Below are positions 7,692 to 14,663 of a stretch of DNA of 18,531 nucleotides, piece by piece. The notes beneath the pieces are model-generated. The model was not told the origin of the DNA. It saw nothing but the letters and a program-made list of their open reading frames with translations, and made no database searches. Positions within the stretch are counted from its first letter, which is position 1; the number at the start of each line of letters is the position of its first letter. Source of the stretch: Rhodospirillaceae bacterium UBA6219 (lineage in GTDB: Bacteria > Pseudomonadota > Alphaproteobacteria > Rhodospirillales > Magnetospirillaceae); NCBI GenBank assembly GCA_002435715.1, contig DISD01000058.1, positions 4,035 to 22,565 on the forward strand, given 5' to 3'. The position numbers and the translations under genes are program-made.

Positions 7692-7722
7692 ATTATTTCG
7701 GTATTGCCGAAAAAAATGGCAA
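7692..7722 (-). promoter_or_regulatory. Candidate NIT-ANTAR promoter with dyad in the spacer
   Basis: On the minus strand TTGCCA (7722-7717) and AATAAT (7697-7692) are separated by a long 19-base spacer. A dyad TTTCGG-N5-CCGAAA (7696-7712 on +) lies almost wholly inside it. A 19-base spacer with internal dyad is the geometry of MerR-family promoters, but no MerR gene is nearby. All of this is inference from pattern. Confidence 0.25.
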
Positions 7723-7744
7723 GCCTTGCTTAAACACCTCGCAC

Positions 7745-7775
7745 AAAGAAAAAGCCCCCGGATTTCTCCGGGGGC
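7745..7775 (-). terminator. Rho-independent terminator of the OmpA-like lipoprotein gene
   Basis: GCCCCCGGA (7754-7762) and TCCGGGGGC (7767-7775) form a perfect 9-bp stem with a 4-base loop. On the minus strand it is followed by TTTTTCTTT. It lies 26 bases after the stop codon of the gene at 7802. Confidence 0.92.
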
Positions 7776-7801
7776 CTTATTTATCAAACGACTAGGGTCG
7801 C

Positions 7802-8908
7802 TTAGCGCACGTAGACCTGGACCTCGCCGGTGTTCACCGTCGGGCTGGTGGTCTGCGACACCCGGATGCGGTTGGCCGGCAGACCCATGTTGGTCAGCGA
7901 GCGCACCACCGATTCGGCGTTGCGGCGGACATTGGTAGCCCCCAGCGCCTGGGCGCCCGGGGTGGAACCGGTGGGCGACACCGCGACCACATCGAAGGAA
8001 GCGCTGGGACGACGGTCCAGGGCGCCCTTGACGGCGGCGTACAGCGCGCTTTCGTAATTCACGTTGGCGCGGTCGAAGCGGATGGTCACCAGGGCCATGT
8101 CGGACGAACCGACCATGCCGCGCGGCGCGGCCATGGGGGCGTCATAAGCGGCCGGCATGGCGGCGGCGGCACGGCCGTTGGTCAGGGCCGAGCTGTACAG
8201 CTGACCGTTCTTGATGGCCACCGCCAGGGTGTTCAGGTTCTGGCGTTCGTTGGCCACATAGGATTGCTGACGGTTGACGTCGTCGGACAATTCGGTCAGC
8301 AGACGTTCCACCAGCACCACGGTGCGGTTGGTTTCGTCTTCCAGGATGCGCAGCTGGCGATGGTCTTCGTCGACGGCGCCCGACAGCTGGCGGGCGGCGC
8401 GCACCGATTCCAGCAGATAGGCGGCCATGGCCGAGGAATTGGTCACCTCGTTGGCCAGACGGGTCATCTTCAGCACGTCTTCGTTGATGCGGTCCAGCTC
8501 GCCTTGCGCGGCGTTCCATTGCTGGTTCAGGATCGGGTTGCCCGGGGTGGTGCCCACCTGCAGACGTGCGTTGATGGCGGCGACCGTGCCGTGATAACGC
8601 TGCGAATCCTGCACCGTGTCGGTGCGGATCCCCTGCAGCGCCATGTTGTGGCGGGTCAGCATGTCCTGCAACGCGCCCAGGTCGCCACGCAGCGAGGTGA
8701 CCTTGTTACCGACGAAAGTGCCAGTGGCGACACCGTTGGTCACGCCGGGGGCTTCGAAATTGCTGGATCCCAGAGCCGGAGGATTCCCCGCCGGCTGCGA
8801 GGTCTGGACGGTGCCGGACGTGGGAAACAAGGTTTCCTCGGCAAACGAACATCCGCCTACCAGGATCACCGCGCAAAGCGCCGCGGCATGGGTCGTCTTC
8901 AGGGCCAT
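7802..8908 (-). CDS. Lipoprotein with helical region and OmpA-like C-terminal domain
   Basis: A 368-residue protein with a lipoprotein signal peptide (MALKTTHAAALCAVILVGGC), so C20 is the likely lipidated residue. A Gly/Ser/Pro-rich linker (about 25-60) leads to a long helical, probably coiled-coil section (about 65-245) rich in Asn, Gln, Arg and Glu. An Ala/Met-rich hinge precedes a C-terminal domain (about 270-368) of alternating beta and helix with RNAESVVRSLTNMGLPANRI, which resembles the OmpA-like peptidoglycan-binding fold. The usual NXX(L/I)SXXRA motif is only partly kept (TNVRRNAESV). Such an architecture suggests a link between outer membrane and cell wall, but I recognise no named family. 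AAGGT upstream of the ATG at 8908 is a plausible ribosome binding site. It is followed by its own terminator, so it is probably monocistronic. Confidence 0.8.
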   Translation of the reverse strand: MALKTTHAAALCAVILVGGCSFAEETLFPTSGTVQTSQPAGNPPALGSSNFEAPGVTNGVATGTFVGNKVTSLRGDLGALQDMLTRHNMALQGIRTDTVQDSQRYHGTVAAINARLQVGTTPGNPILNQQWNAAQGELDRINEDVLKMTRLANEVTNSSAMAAYLLESVRAARQLSGAVDEDHRQLRILEDETNRTVVLVERLLTELSDDVNRQQSYVANERQNLNTLAVAIKNGQLYSSALTNGRAAAAMPAAYDAPMAAPRGMVGSSDMALVTIRFDRANVNYESALYAAVKGALDRRPSASFDVVAVSPTGSTPGAQALGATNVRRNAESVVRSLTNMGLPANRIRVSQTTSPTVNTGEVQVYVR

Positions 8909-9052
8909 TGGGACTGCTTACCTTTTTGTTCGCCAGAACGGATACACCCGCCGGGTCGGCAAAAACTACATTCGTGCGGTTATTTTTTTGACTTGCCCCC
9001 GCGCAATTGTGGCGGATTTTACGCAAACGCCCATCCCCCCACAAGCCGTATT

Positions 9053-9072
9053 GTTGCCGCAAAGCCGGCAAC
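9053..9072. other. Hairpin in the gap before tRNA-Arg
   Basis: GTTGCCG (9053-9059) and CGGCAAC (9066-9072) form a perfect 7-bp stem with a 6-base loop. Neither strand has a T-run after it. It sits in the 275-base gap between the lipoprotein start and the tRNA. The rest of that gap holds A/T-rich tracts at 8979-8990 and the tRNA promoter, with no convincing gene. Confidence 0.35.
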
Positions 9073-9112
9073 GGGGCAGAAAAACAAAGATTTCTTCCCT
9101 GAAAAAACAGGC

Positions 9113-9141
9113 TTGCGGGGCCATGTCAGTTTGTGTATGTT
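9113..9141 (+). promoter_or_regulatory. Promoter of tRNA-Arg
   Basis: TTGCGG (9113-9118) and TATGTT (9136-9141) are separated by 17 bases. The next bases, CCGCTCCC, are a GC-rich discriminator of the kind found in stringently controlled stable-RNA promoters. Transcription would begin near 9148, about 35 bases before the tRNA. Confidence 0.55.
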
Positions 9142-9183
9142 CCGCTCCCTCGCTGGGGGGCAACTTCTGGCGAATACGGCGAA

Positions 9184-9260
9184 GCACCCGTAGCTCAATT
9201 GGATAGAGCACCAGACTACGAATCTGGGGGCTGGAGGTTCGAGTCCTTCCGGGTGCGCCA
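9184..9260 (+). tRNA. tRNA-Arg (anticodon ACG)
   Basis: A complete 77-base cloverleaf. The acceptor stem is GCACCCG (9184-9190) with CGGGTGC (9250-9256). The D stem is GCTC/GAGC. The anticodon stem CCAGA/TCTGG (9211-9215, 9223-9227) encloses CTACGAA, giving anticodon ACG at 9218-9220. The T arm GGAGG-TTCGAGT-CCTTC has one G-U pair. The CCA end is encoded at 9258-9260. The A34 is expected to be changed to inosine by TadA, so it reads CGU, CGC and CGA. Confidence 0.98.
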
Positions 9261-9274
9261 CCGCCGACGAAAAC

Positions 9275-9303
9275 AGGCCGCCTTGCAAAAGGTGGCCTTT
9301 TTT
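9275..9303 (+). terminator. Rho-independent terminator of tRNA-Arg
   Basis: AGGCCGCCTT (9275-9284) and AAGGTGGCCT (9289-9298) form a 10-bp stem with one G-U pair, closed by the stable GNRA tetraloop GCAA, followed by a run of T. It ends the tRNA transcript 15 bases after its CCA. Confidence 0.92.
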
Positions 9304-9352
9304 CTTGTCCGAACCACGTTTGTCTGAACTCCGGCCCACAGGATGCGCGCCC

Positions 9353-10084
9353 GTGTTCACCCCTAGCGACGATTTTCTGGCCCGATCCGCCGCCGCCGCC
9401 TTCGCGCCGCTTCCACAAAAACCGACCGAGGCGCAGGCCTGCGCCGCCATGGACCAGGTCTTCGCCCTGGCCGAGCAATCTTGGCAGGCGCGCCGGTCCA
9501 GCCTGGATTACCTGCGCTCGGCCCCGGCTTCGGCCTGTCGTGCCGGCTGCGGCTGGTGCTGCCACCAGCAGGTGGGGATCACATCCTTGGAAGCCATCCG
9601 CATCGCCGCCCATTTGCGTGACCTGGCGCCCGAGACCGCTGCCGAGTTGGTGGAGAACCTGCGCCGGGTCAATTCCCAAACCCAGGGACTGAGCACCGGA
9701 CAACGGGCGCAAAGCCGACTGGCCTGCGCGTTTTTGTCCATCGACGGCAATTGCCGCATTTATCCGGTGCGCCCCTTGCGCTGTCGCGGCCTGCATTCCA
9801 TCGACGCCAATTTCTGCGCCGCTTCGCACCAGGACCCGGCGGGCATGCGGATCAAGCTGGAAGCCGGGCAATTGCGGCCGGTTTACCTGTCGGTGCCCGA
9901 ATCCATCTTCGATTCCGCCCTGTCCGGGGTGCTGATGGCGTTGAAAAAATTGAAGATGACCCTGGTGTCGCTGGAACTGCATGCCGCCGTCAGCGCCCTG
10001 GTCGACGACCCGAAACAGGCGCGGCGCTGGATGGCTGGCGCCCGTCCCGACCGCGCGCTGGCCCTGGTTCCCGACAAACGCTGA
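9353..10084 (+). CDS. YkgJ-family cysteine-cluster (metal-binding) protein
   Basis: A protein of about 243 residues with the cysteine cluster C62-x3-C66-x2-C69-C70 (in CRAGCGWCCHQQVGIT), then a second set in GNCRIYPVRPLRCRGLHSID and NFC. This is the layout of the YkgJ family, described as putative zinc- or iron-chelating proteins of unknown biochemical role, presumably cytoplasmic. The cysteines are all present, so it looks intact. The start is uncertain: GTG 9353 is preferred because AGGA lies at 9340-9343. TTG codons at 9305 and 9320 would add up to 16 residues, and 9305 directly touches the tRNA terminator. It is preceded by tRNA-Arg and followed by the ccm promoter region; no terminator of its own is clear. 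Confidence 0.85.
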   Translation: MFTPSDDFLARSAAAAFAPLPQKPTEAQACAAMDQVFALAEQSWQARRSSLDYLRSAPASACRAGCGWCCHQQVGITSLEAIRIAAHLRDLAPETAAELVENLRRVNSQTQGLSTGQRAQSRLACAFLSIDGNCRIYPVRPLRCRGLHSIDANFCAASHQDPAGMRIKLEAGQLRPVYLSVPESIFDSALSGVLMALKKLKMTLVSLELHAAVSALVDDPKQARRWMAGARPDRALALVPDKR

Positions 10085-10122
10085 GCGCCGCCGCCGGGAT
10101 CAGGCCTGACTTACGTCAAACC

Positions 10123-10166
10123 TTACCCAGCGGTAACGTGGAATCCTGTGCCGGTCGCGATATATA
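10123..10166 (+). promoter_or_regulatory. ccm promoter region with CRP/FNR-like dyad
   Basis: A perfect dyad TTACC-CAGC-GGTAA (10123-10136) lies upstream of TATATA (10161-10166). There is no good -35 at the expected place. If transcription starts near 10172, the dyad is centred at about -42, the position used by class II activators of the CRP/FNR family. The five-base arms and four-base centre copy FNR-box geometry (TTGAT-N4-ATCAA), but the base sequence differs. The pattern is seen; the regulator is inference. Confidence 0.4.
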
Positions 10167-10213
10167 GTTCGCTGTTTTCGCACCTGTCGGAACGACACCG
10201 AGAGATCGTCACC

Positions 10214-10948
10214 ATGCACCGGTTCGCCAATCCTGCCCGTTTCCTGCGCATCGCCGCCATCATCCAGCCCTGGGCCATGGCCGTCGCCGCGCTCGCCTTC
10301 GTGGCCGGATTGTGGTTTTCACTGTTCGTTTCCCCCGCCGATTACCAACAGGGCGAGACCGTGCGCATCATGTACATCCACGTGCCGTCGGCCTGGATGG
10401 GCATGTTCTGCTATACCGCCATGGCGGTGTTCTCGGCCATGGGGCTGATCTGGAAGCATCCGCTGGCCGATCTGATGGCGCGGGCCACCGCCCCGGTCGG
10501 CGCCGCCTTCACCTTCATCTGTCTGGTCACCGGTTCGCTGTGGGGCAAGCCCATGTGGGGCACCTGGTGGGTGTGGGACGCGCGCCTGACCTCGATGCTG
10601 ATCCTGTTCTTCCTGTATCTGGGCTACATGGCGCTGGCCGACGCCTTCGACGATCCGGAACGCGGCCAAAAGGCCGCCGGCATCCTGGCCCTGGTCGGCG
10701 TGGTCAACGTCCCCATCATCAAATGGTCGGTGGATTGGTGGAACACCCTGCACCAGCCGGCCAGCGTGGTGAAGATGGGCGGCCCCGCCATCGATTCCAC
10801 CATGATGGTACCCCTCATCCTGATGGCTTTGGCCTTCAAGGCCTATTGGATCGTGGTGCTGATCTTCCGCACCCGGTCGGAAATCGCCAGCGCCAAGCTG
10901 CGCACCTTGCGCATGGCCCAGGTCCACGCGGCCGGACAAGCGGAGTAG
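10214..10948 (+). CDS. ccmC: Haem exporter/handling protein CcmC
   Basis: A 244-residue inner-membrane protein with six predicted helices. It binds haem at its periplasmic face and, with CcmD, loads it on CcmE. The WWD motif WGTWWVWDARLTSM runs from W115, with D122. The two external haem-ligand histidines of the family are H56 (IHVPSAW) and H180 (TLHQPASV). I chose ATG 10214 because GAGAGA (10200-10205) is a good ribosome binding site and the family length fits. The in-frame upstream reading to 10148 is leader sequence. It opens a seven-gene operon ccmCDEFGHI, with ccmD five bases after its stop. Expression may depend on the dyad at 10123-10136. Confidence 0.97.
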   Translation: MHRFANPARFLRIAAIIQPWAMAVAALAFVAGLWFSLFVSPADYQQGETVRIMYIHVPSAWMGMFCYTAMAVFSAMGLIWKHPLADLMARATAPVGAAFTFICLVTGSLWGKPMWGTWWVWDARLTSMLILFFLYLGYMALADAFDDPERGQKAAGILALVGVVNVPIIKWSVDWWNTLHQPASVVKMGGPAIDSTMMVPLILMALAFKAYWIVVLIFRTRSEIASAKLRTLRMAQVHAAGQAE

Positions 10949-10953
10949 ACGAC

Positions 10954-11187
10954 ATGGACAAGCTTTCCGCTTTTTTCGCCATGGGGGGCTATGCCGGCTA
11001 TATCTGGCCGACCTATATCCTGGCTTTGGTGGTGATGGCGGTGTTGCTGATCGTCTCGATCCGCTCGGCCCGCACCAACGAACGCGATCTGGAAGCCGCG
11101 CAAAGCCTGCGCCCCAGCCGGCGCCGCCGTAACAACCCATCCGCTGTCAGCCCCGAAGCCGGGACTGAAGAGGTGCCGCAAGCATGA
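10954..11187 (+). CDS. ccmD: Haem exporter accessory protein CcmD
   Basis: A 77-residue single-pass membrane protein needed for release of holo-CcmE from the CcmABCD complex. It has the family pattern at the N-terminus (FFAMGGYAGYIWPTY), one helix (about 20-40) and an arginine-rich cytoplasmic segment with SRRRRNN near residue 55. The C-terminal tail (NPSAVSPEAGTEEVPQA) is slightly longer than in many CcmD proteins. GGAG at 10942-10945 is its ribosome binding site and overlaps the end of ccmC. Its TGA shares ATGA with the ccmE start, so translation is coupled. Confidence 0.93.
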   Translation: MDKLSAFFAMGGYAGYIWPTYILALVVMAVLLIVSIRSARTNERDLEAAQSLRPSRRRRNNPSAVSPEAGTEEVPQA

Positions 11188-11636
11188 CCCGCAAGAAACG
11201 CCGTCTTTATTTCGTCATCCTGGGCCTGTTGGCCGTGGGCGCCGCCGCCGCCTTGGTGCTGTCGGCGCTGCGCCAGGACATCGTCTTTTTCTTCAGCCCC
11301 ACCGAGATCATGGAAGCCAAGGTCCCCACCGAGGGACGGCGTATCCGCCTGGGCGGTCTGGTGGAACAGGGCAGCGTGGTCAAGGAAGGCGCCACCGTGC
11401 GCTTCAAGGTGACCGACGGCGCCCACGCCTTGCCGGTGGTCTATGAAGGCCTGCTGCCCGACCTGTTCCGCGAGGGCCAGGGCGTGGTCACCGAAGGCCG
11501 CATGGGCCAAGGTGTGTTCGTCGCGTCCGAAGTGCTGGCCAAGCACGACGAGAATTACATGCCCAAGGAAGTCGCCGAGAGCTTGAAGAAGTCCGGCCAT
11601 TGGCAGGGCGAGCACCCCGAACAGGTGCAGAAATAG
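11184..11636 (+). CDS. ccmE: Cytochrome c-type haem chaperone CcmE
   Basis: A 150-residue periplasmic haem chaperone held by an N-terminal membrane anchor (about 8-28). The beta-barrel domain follows, with FFFSPTEIMEAKVPTEGRRI and RLGGLVEQGSV. The covalent haem-binding histidine is H121 in AKHDENYMP, and Y125 is the usual axial ligand. This is the H-type CcmE rather than the Cys-type found in some archaea and sulfate reducers. It receives haem from CcmC and passes it to CcmF/CcmH. The start overlaps the ccmD stop in ATGA. A 34-base gap with its own ribosome binding site separates it from ccmF. Confidence 0.97.
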   Translation: MTRKKRRLYFVILGLLAVGAAAALVLSALRQDIVFFFSPTEIMEAKVPTEGRRIRLGGLVEQGSVVKEGATVRFKVTDGAHALPVVYEGLLPDLFREGQGVVTEGRMGQGVFVASEVLAKHDENYMPKEVAESLKKSGHWQGEHPEQVQK

Positions 11637-11670
11637 CCCGCTTCATGGATCAGTGCGCTAGGAGTCCCCG

Positions 11671-13656
11671 ATGATCGCCGAAATCGGCCATTTCGCCCTT
11701 ATTCTCGCCCTGGCGGTCGCGGCTATCCAAGCCAGTGTGCCGCTGATCGGTGCCAGAAACGGCAACGCCTCGTGGATGGGACTGGCGGGTCCGACCTCGG
11801 CGGCGCAGATGCTGCTGGTGTGCATCAGCTTCGCCGCCTTGATGCATGCCTACATCACCTCGGATTTCTCGGTGATGAACGTGGCCCAGAACAGCCACAC
11901 CGACAAACCCATGCTGTACAAGGTGGCCGGCGTCTGGGGCAACCACGAGGGCTCGCTGCTGCTGTGGATCACCATCTTGGCCATCTTCGGCTTCGCGGTG
12001 ACCCTGTTCGGCCGCAACCTGCCGCCGGGGCTGAAGGCCCGGGCGCTGGCGGTCCAGGCGATGATCACCGTCGGTTTCCTGCTGTTCATCTTGTTCACCT
12101 CGAACCCGTTCGACCGACTGGACCCGCCGCCGTTCAACGGCCAGGGCCTGAACCCGCTGCTGCAGGACCCCGGCCTGGCCTTCCATCCGCCGCTGCTGTA
12201 TTTGGGCTATGTCGGTTTCTCCATGGCGTTTTCCTTCGCCATCGCCGCCCTGATCGAAGGCCGCGTCGACGCCGCCTGGGCCCGCTGGGTGCGTCCGTGG
12301 ACCCTGGCCGCCTGGGTGTTCCTGACCTGCGGTATCGCGCTGGGCTCGTGGTGGGCCTATTACGAATTGGGCTGGGGCGGCTGGTGGTACTGGGACCCGG
12401 TCGAGAACGCCTCGTTCATGCCGTGGCTGGCCGGGACCGCGCTGCTGCATTCGGCGGTGGTGGTGGAAAAGCGCGACGCGCTGAAAAGCTGGACCATCCT
12501 GCTGGCCATCACCGCGTTCGGCCTGTCGTTGCTGGGCACCTTCCTGGTGCGCTCGGGTGTCATCACCTCGGTCCACGCCTTCGCCACCGACCCGGCGCGC
12601 GGCGTGTTCATCCTGGGTCTGCTGGTGGTCGCCATCGGCGGATCGTTCCTGCTGTATGCGTTGCGTGCGCCGTCTTTGAAGATCGGCGGCCTGTTCGCGC
12701 CGCTGTCGCGCGAAGGCACTTTGCTGCTGAACAACGTGTTGATGGCGACGGGGGCCGGCACCGTGCTGCTGGGCACCCTTTATCCGCTGTTCGCTGATGC
12801 GCTGAACCTGGGCAAGGTGTCGGTGGGTCCGCCCTTCTTCAATTCGGTGTTCCTGCCCCTGATGGTCCCCATGGTGCTGGCCATGGCGGTGGGACCGCTG
12901 ATGAGCTGGAAGCGCGGCGATCTGGCCGGCGCCTTGGCCCGACTGAAGGTGGCCGCCGGTCTGTCCATCCTTGTCGCCATCGCCACTTGGCTGTTGCAGG
13001 GGGGATCGCTGGGTCCGTGGTGGGCGGCCGGCGGCATGGCCCTGGCCTGCTGGCTGTTCCTGGGGACTTTGACCGAACTGGCCGAACGCACCCGGCTGTT
13101 CCGTGTTCCCTTCGAGCAATCGGTGTCGCGTTTGGGTAAGCTGCCGCGCTCCGCCTGGGGCATGACCCTGACCCATGCGGGCCTTGCGGTGTTCATCGCC
13201 GGCATGACCGCGTCTTCGGCGTGGAAGTCGGAATCGGTGCAGTCGCAAAAAATCGGCGAGACCGTCACCGTCGCCGGTTATTCCTTTACCCTGAAGGATG
13301 TCCAGAACGTCCAAGGCCCCAATTACATGGCCAGCCGCGGCACCTTCGAGGTCACCAAGGACGGCCACGGCTTCGCGGTGATGCAGCCGCAAAAGCGGCA
13401 ATACAAGATGCCGCCCATGCCCACCACCGAAGCCGCCATCGAAACCACCTTCCTGGGCGACGTCTATGCCGTCATCGGCGACGAAAGCAGCGATGGCGGT
13501 TATGTGACGCGGCTTTACTACAACCCACTGGTGGTGTGGATGTGGTTCGGCACCGCCATGATGGTGGTGGGCGGCCTGGTGTCGCTGTCCGACCGCCGCC
13601 ACCGCGTCGGTGCCCCCAGCCGGGCGCGGGTTCCCGCCAATTCGGTAAAGGCCTGA
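11671..13656 (+). CDS. ccmF: Haem lyase subunit CcmF
   Basis: A 661-residue polytopic membrane protein that, with CcmH and CcmI, transfers haem from CcmE to the CXXCH cysteines of apocytochromes c in the periplasm. The extended WWD domain GWGGWWYWDPVENASFMPWL is at about 234-253, with W235 and D242. Other family blocks include WGNHEGSLLLW near residue 90 and FLVRSGVITSVHAFA (about 291-305). The last helix is near the C-terminus, after a periplasmic loop that includes NYMASRG. AGGAG at 11660-11664 supports ATG 11671. ccmG starts three bases after the stop. Length is normal for the family. Confidence 0.98.
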   Translation: MIAEIGHFALILALAVAAIQASVPLIGARNGNASWMGLAGPTSAAQMLLVCISFAALMHAYITSDFSVMNVAQNSHTDKPMLYKVAGVWGNHEGSLLLWITILAIFGFAVTLFGRNLPPGLKARALAVQAMITVGFLLFILFTSNPFDRLDPPPFNGQGLNPLLQDPGLAFHPPLLYLGYVGFSMAFSFAIAALIEGRVDAAWARWVRPWTLAAWVFLTCGIALGSWWAYYELGWGGWWYWDPVENASFMPWLAGTALLHSAVVVEKRDALKSWTILLAITAFGLSLLGTFLVRSGVITSVHAFATDPARGVFILGLLVVAIGGSFLLYALRAPSLKIGGLFAPLSREGTLLLNNVLMATGAGTVLLGTLYPLFADALNLGKVSVGPPFFNSVFLPLMVPMVLAMAVGPLMSWKRGDLAGALARLKVAAGLSILVAIATWLLQGGSLGPWWAAGGMALACWLFLGTLTELAERTRLFRVPFEQSVSRLGKLPRSAWGMTLTHAGLAVFIAGMTASSAWKSESVQSQKIGETVTVAGYSFTLKDVQNVQGPNYMASRGTFEVTKDGHGFAVMQPQKRQYKMPPMPTTEAAIETTFLGDVYAVIGDESSDGGYVTRLYYNPLVVWMWFGTAMMVVGGLVSLSDRRHRVGAPSRARVPANSVKA

Positions 13657-13659
13657 TCC

Positions 13660-14199
13660 ATGCGTCGTCTGCTTTATCTGCTGCCGGTGGCGTTGTTCGG
13701 CGTGTTGGCCCTGTTCTTCCTGAAGGGGCTGACCATGAACCCGCGCGACATTCCGTCGGTTCTGATCAACCGCCCGGTCCCCGAGATGAATCTGGCGCCG
13801 CTGCCCGGCCGTGGCGAAGACACCGGTCTGGCCACCGCCGATCTGAAAGGCAGGGTGTCGCTGGTCAACATCTACGGGTCGTGGTGCATCGCCTGCGTGC
13901 AGGAACACCCCTATCTGGTGAAGATCAAGCAGATGGGCATCGTTCCCATCCACGGCATCGACTGGCGCGACGATCCGGCGGAAGGCGCCAAATGGCTGAA
14001 GAAGCACGGCGATCCCTATGACCGCGTCGGCGTCGATCCGGCGCCGGGCCGCACCGCCATCGATTTCGGCGTCACCGGGGCACCCGAAACCTTCGTCGTC
14101 GATAAGGCCGGCATCATCCGCTACAAGCATATCGGCCCGGTGAGCCAGGATGTCTGGGAAAACACCTTGCTGCCCATCATCAAGGAACTGAGCAAATGA
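13660..14199 (+). CDS. ccmG: Thiol:disulfide interchange protein CcmG/DsbE
   Basis: A 179-residue membrane-anchored thioredoxin-like protein that keeps the haem-binding cysteines of apocytochromes c (or CcmH) reduced in the periplasm. One N-terminal helix (about 4-22) is followed by the thioredoxin fold with the active site WCIAC, C76 and C79. The acidic and proline context typical of CcmG is present: EHPYL after the active site, and the cis-Pro loop in GVTGAPETFVVD. It starts three bases after ccmF, and its TGA overlaps the ccmH ATG in ATGA, so translation is coupled both ways. Electrons would come from CcdA or DsbD, neither of which is in this window. Confidence 0.96.
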   Translation: MRRLLYLLPVALFGVLALFFLKGLTMNPRDIPSVLINRPVPEMNLAPLPGRGEDTGLATADLKGRVSLVNIYGSWCIACVQEHPYLVKIKQMGIVPIHGIDWRDDPAEGAKWLKKHGDPYDRVGVDPAPGRTAIDFGVTGAPETFVVDKAGIIRYKHIGPVSQDVWENTLLPIIKELSK

Positions 14200-14663
14200 A
14201 GAAGCTTGCCGTCGCCTTGATGCTGTTGGCGGCCACCCCCGCTTTTGCCGCCGACCCGTCCGAGATGCTGAAGGACCCGGTGCTGGAAAAGAAGGCCGAG
14301 GATCTGGGCCACGAATTACGCTGTCTGGTGTGTCAGAACGAATCCATCGAGGATTCCAACGCCGATCTGGCCCGCGACCTGCGCGTCATCGTCCGCGAAC
14401 GCATCGCCAAGGGCGAAACCCCCGACCAGGTCAAACAATACGTGGTCGACCGCTATGGCGATTACGTGCTGCTGAAACCACCGTTCAAGATCACCACCTT
14501 GGTGCTGTGGCTGGGCCCGTTCGCCCTGTTGGTGTTGGGGGCGCTGGCCGCCTTCGCCGTGTTCCGCCGCCGCGGTGCCGCCGCCACCCAGACCCAGTCC
14601 GCCCCGTTGTCGGCCGAGGAAAAGCGCCGTCTTGACGCCCTGTTGAAGGATAATGGCCAATGA
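14196..14663 (+). CDS. ccmH: Cytochrome c maturation protein CcmH
   Basis: A 155-residue protein with a signal peptide (MKKLAVALMLLAATPAFA, cut before ADPSE), a short three-helix periplasmic domain and a C-terminal membrane anchor (about 100-125). The redox motif LRCLVC holds C43 and C46 and is followed by QNESIEDSNADLARDLR, the family signature. It reduces the apocytochrome or forms a mixed disulfide with it for haem ligation by CcmF. This is the short form: the TPR part that E. coli CcmH carries as a fusion is encoded separately as ccmI here. Its stop overlaps the ccmI start in ATGA. Confidence 0.96.
   Translation: MKKLAVALMLLAATPAFAADPSEMLKDPVLEKKAEDLGHELRCLVCQNESIEDSNADLARDLRVIVRERIAKGETPDQVKQYVVDRYGDYVLLKPPFKITTLVLWLGPFALLVLGALAAFAVFRRRGAAATQTQSAPLSAEEKRRLDALLKDNGQ

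Noticed and set aside
7717..7730. TGGCAAGCCTTGCT as a sigma-54 promoter
   Set aside because: The GG and GC elements are 10 rather than 12 bases apart, and no plus-strand gene follows.
9133..9327. A 64-residue ORF containing VAQLDRAPDYESGGWRFES
   Set aside because: It is a translation of the tRNA-Arg gene and its terminator, a well-known spurious ORF type.
11650..14130. An 826-residue minus-strand open frame opposite ccmF and ccmG
   Set aside because: It is rich in Gln, Gly, His and Arg, as expected from reverse-reading membrane-protein codons. The plus-strand ccmF and ccmG are unmistakable.
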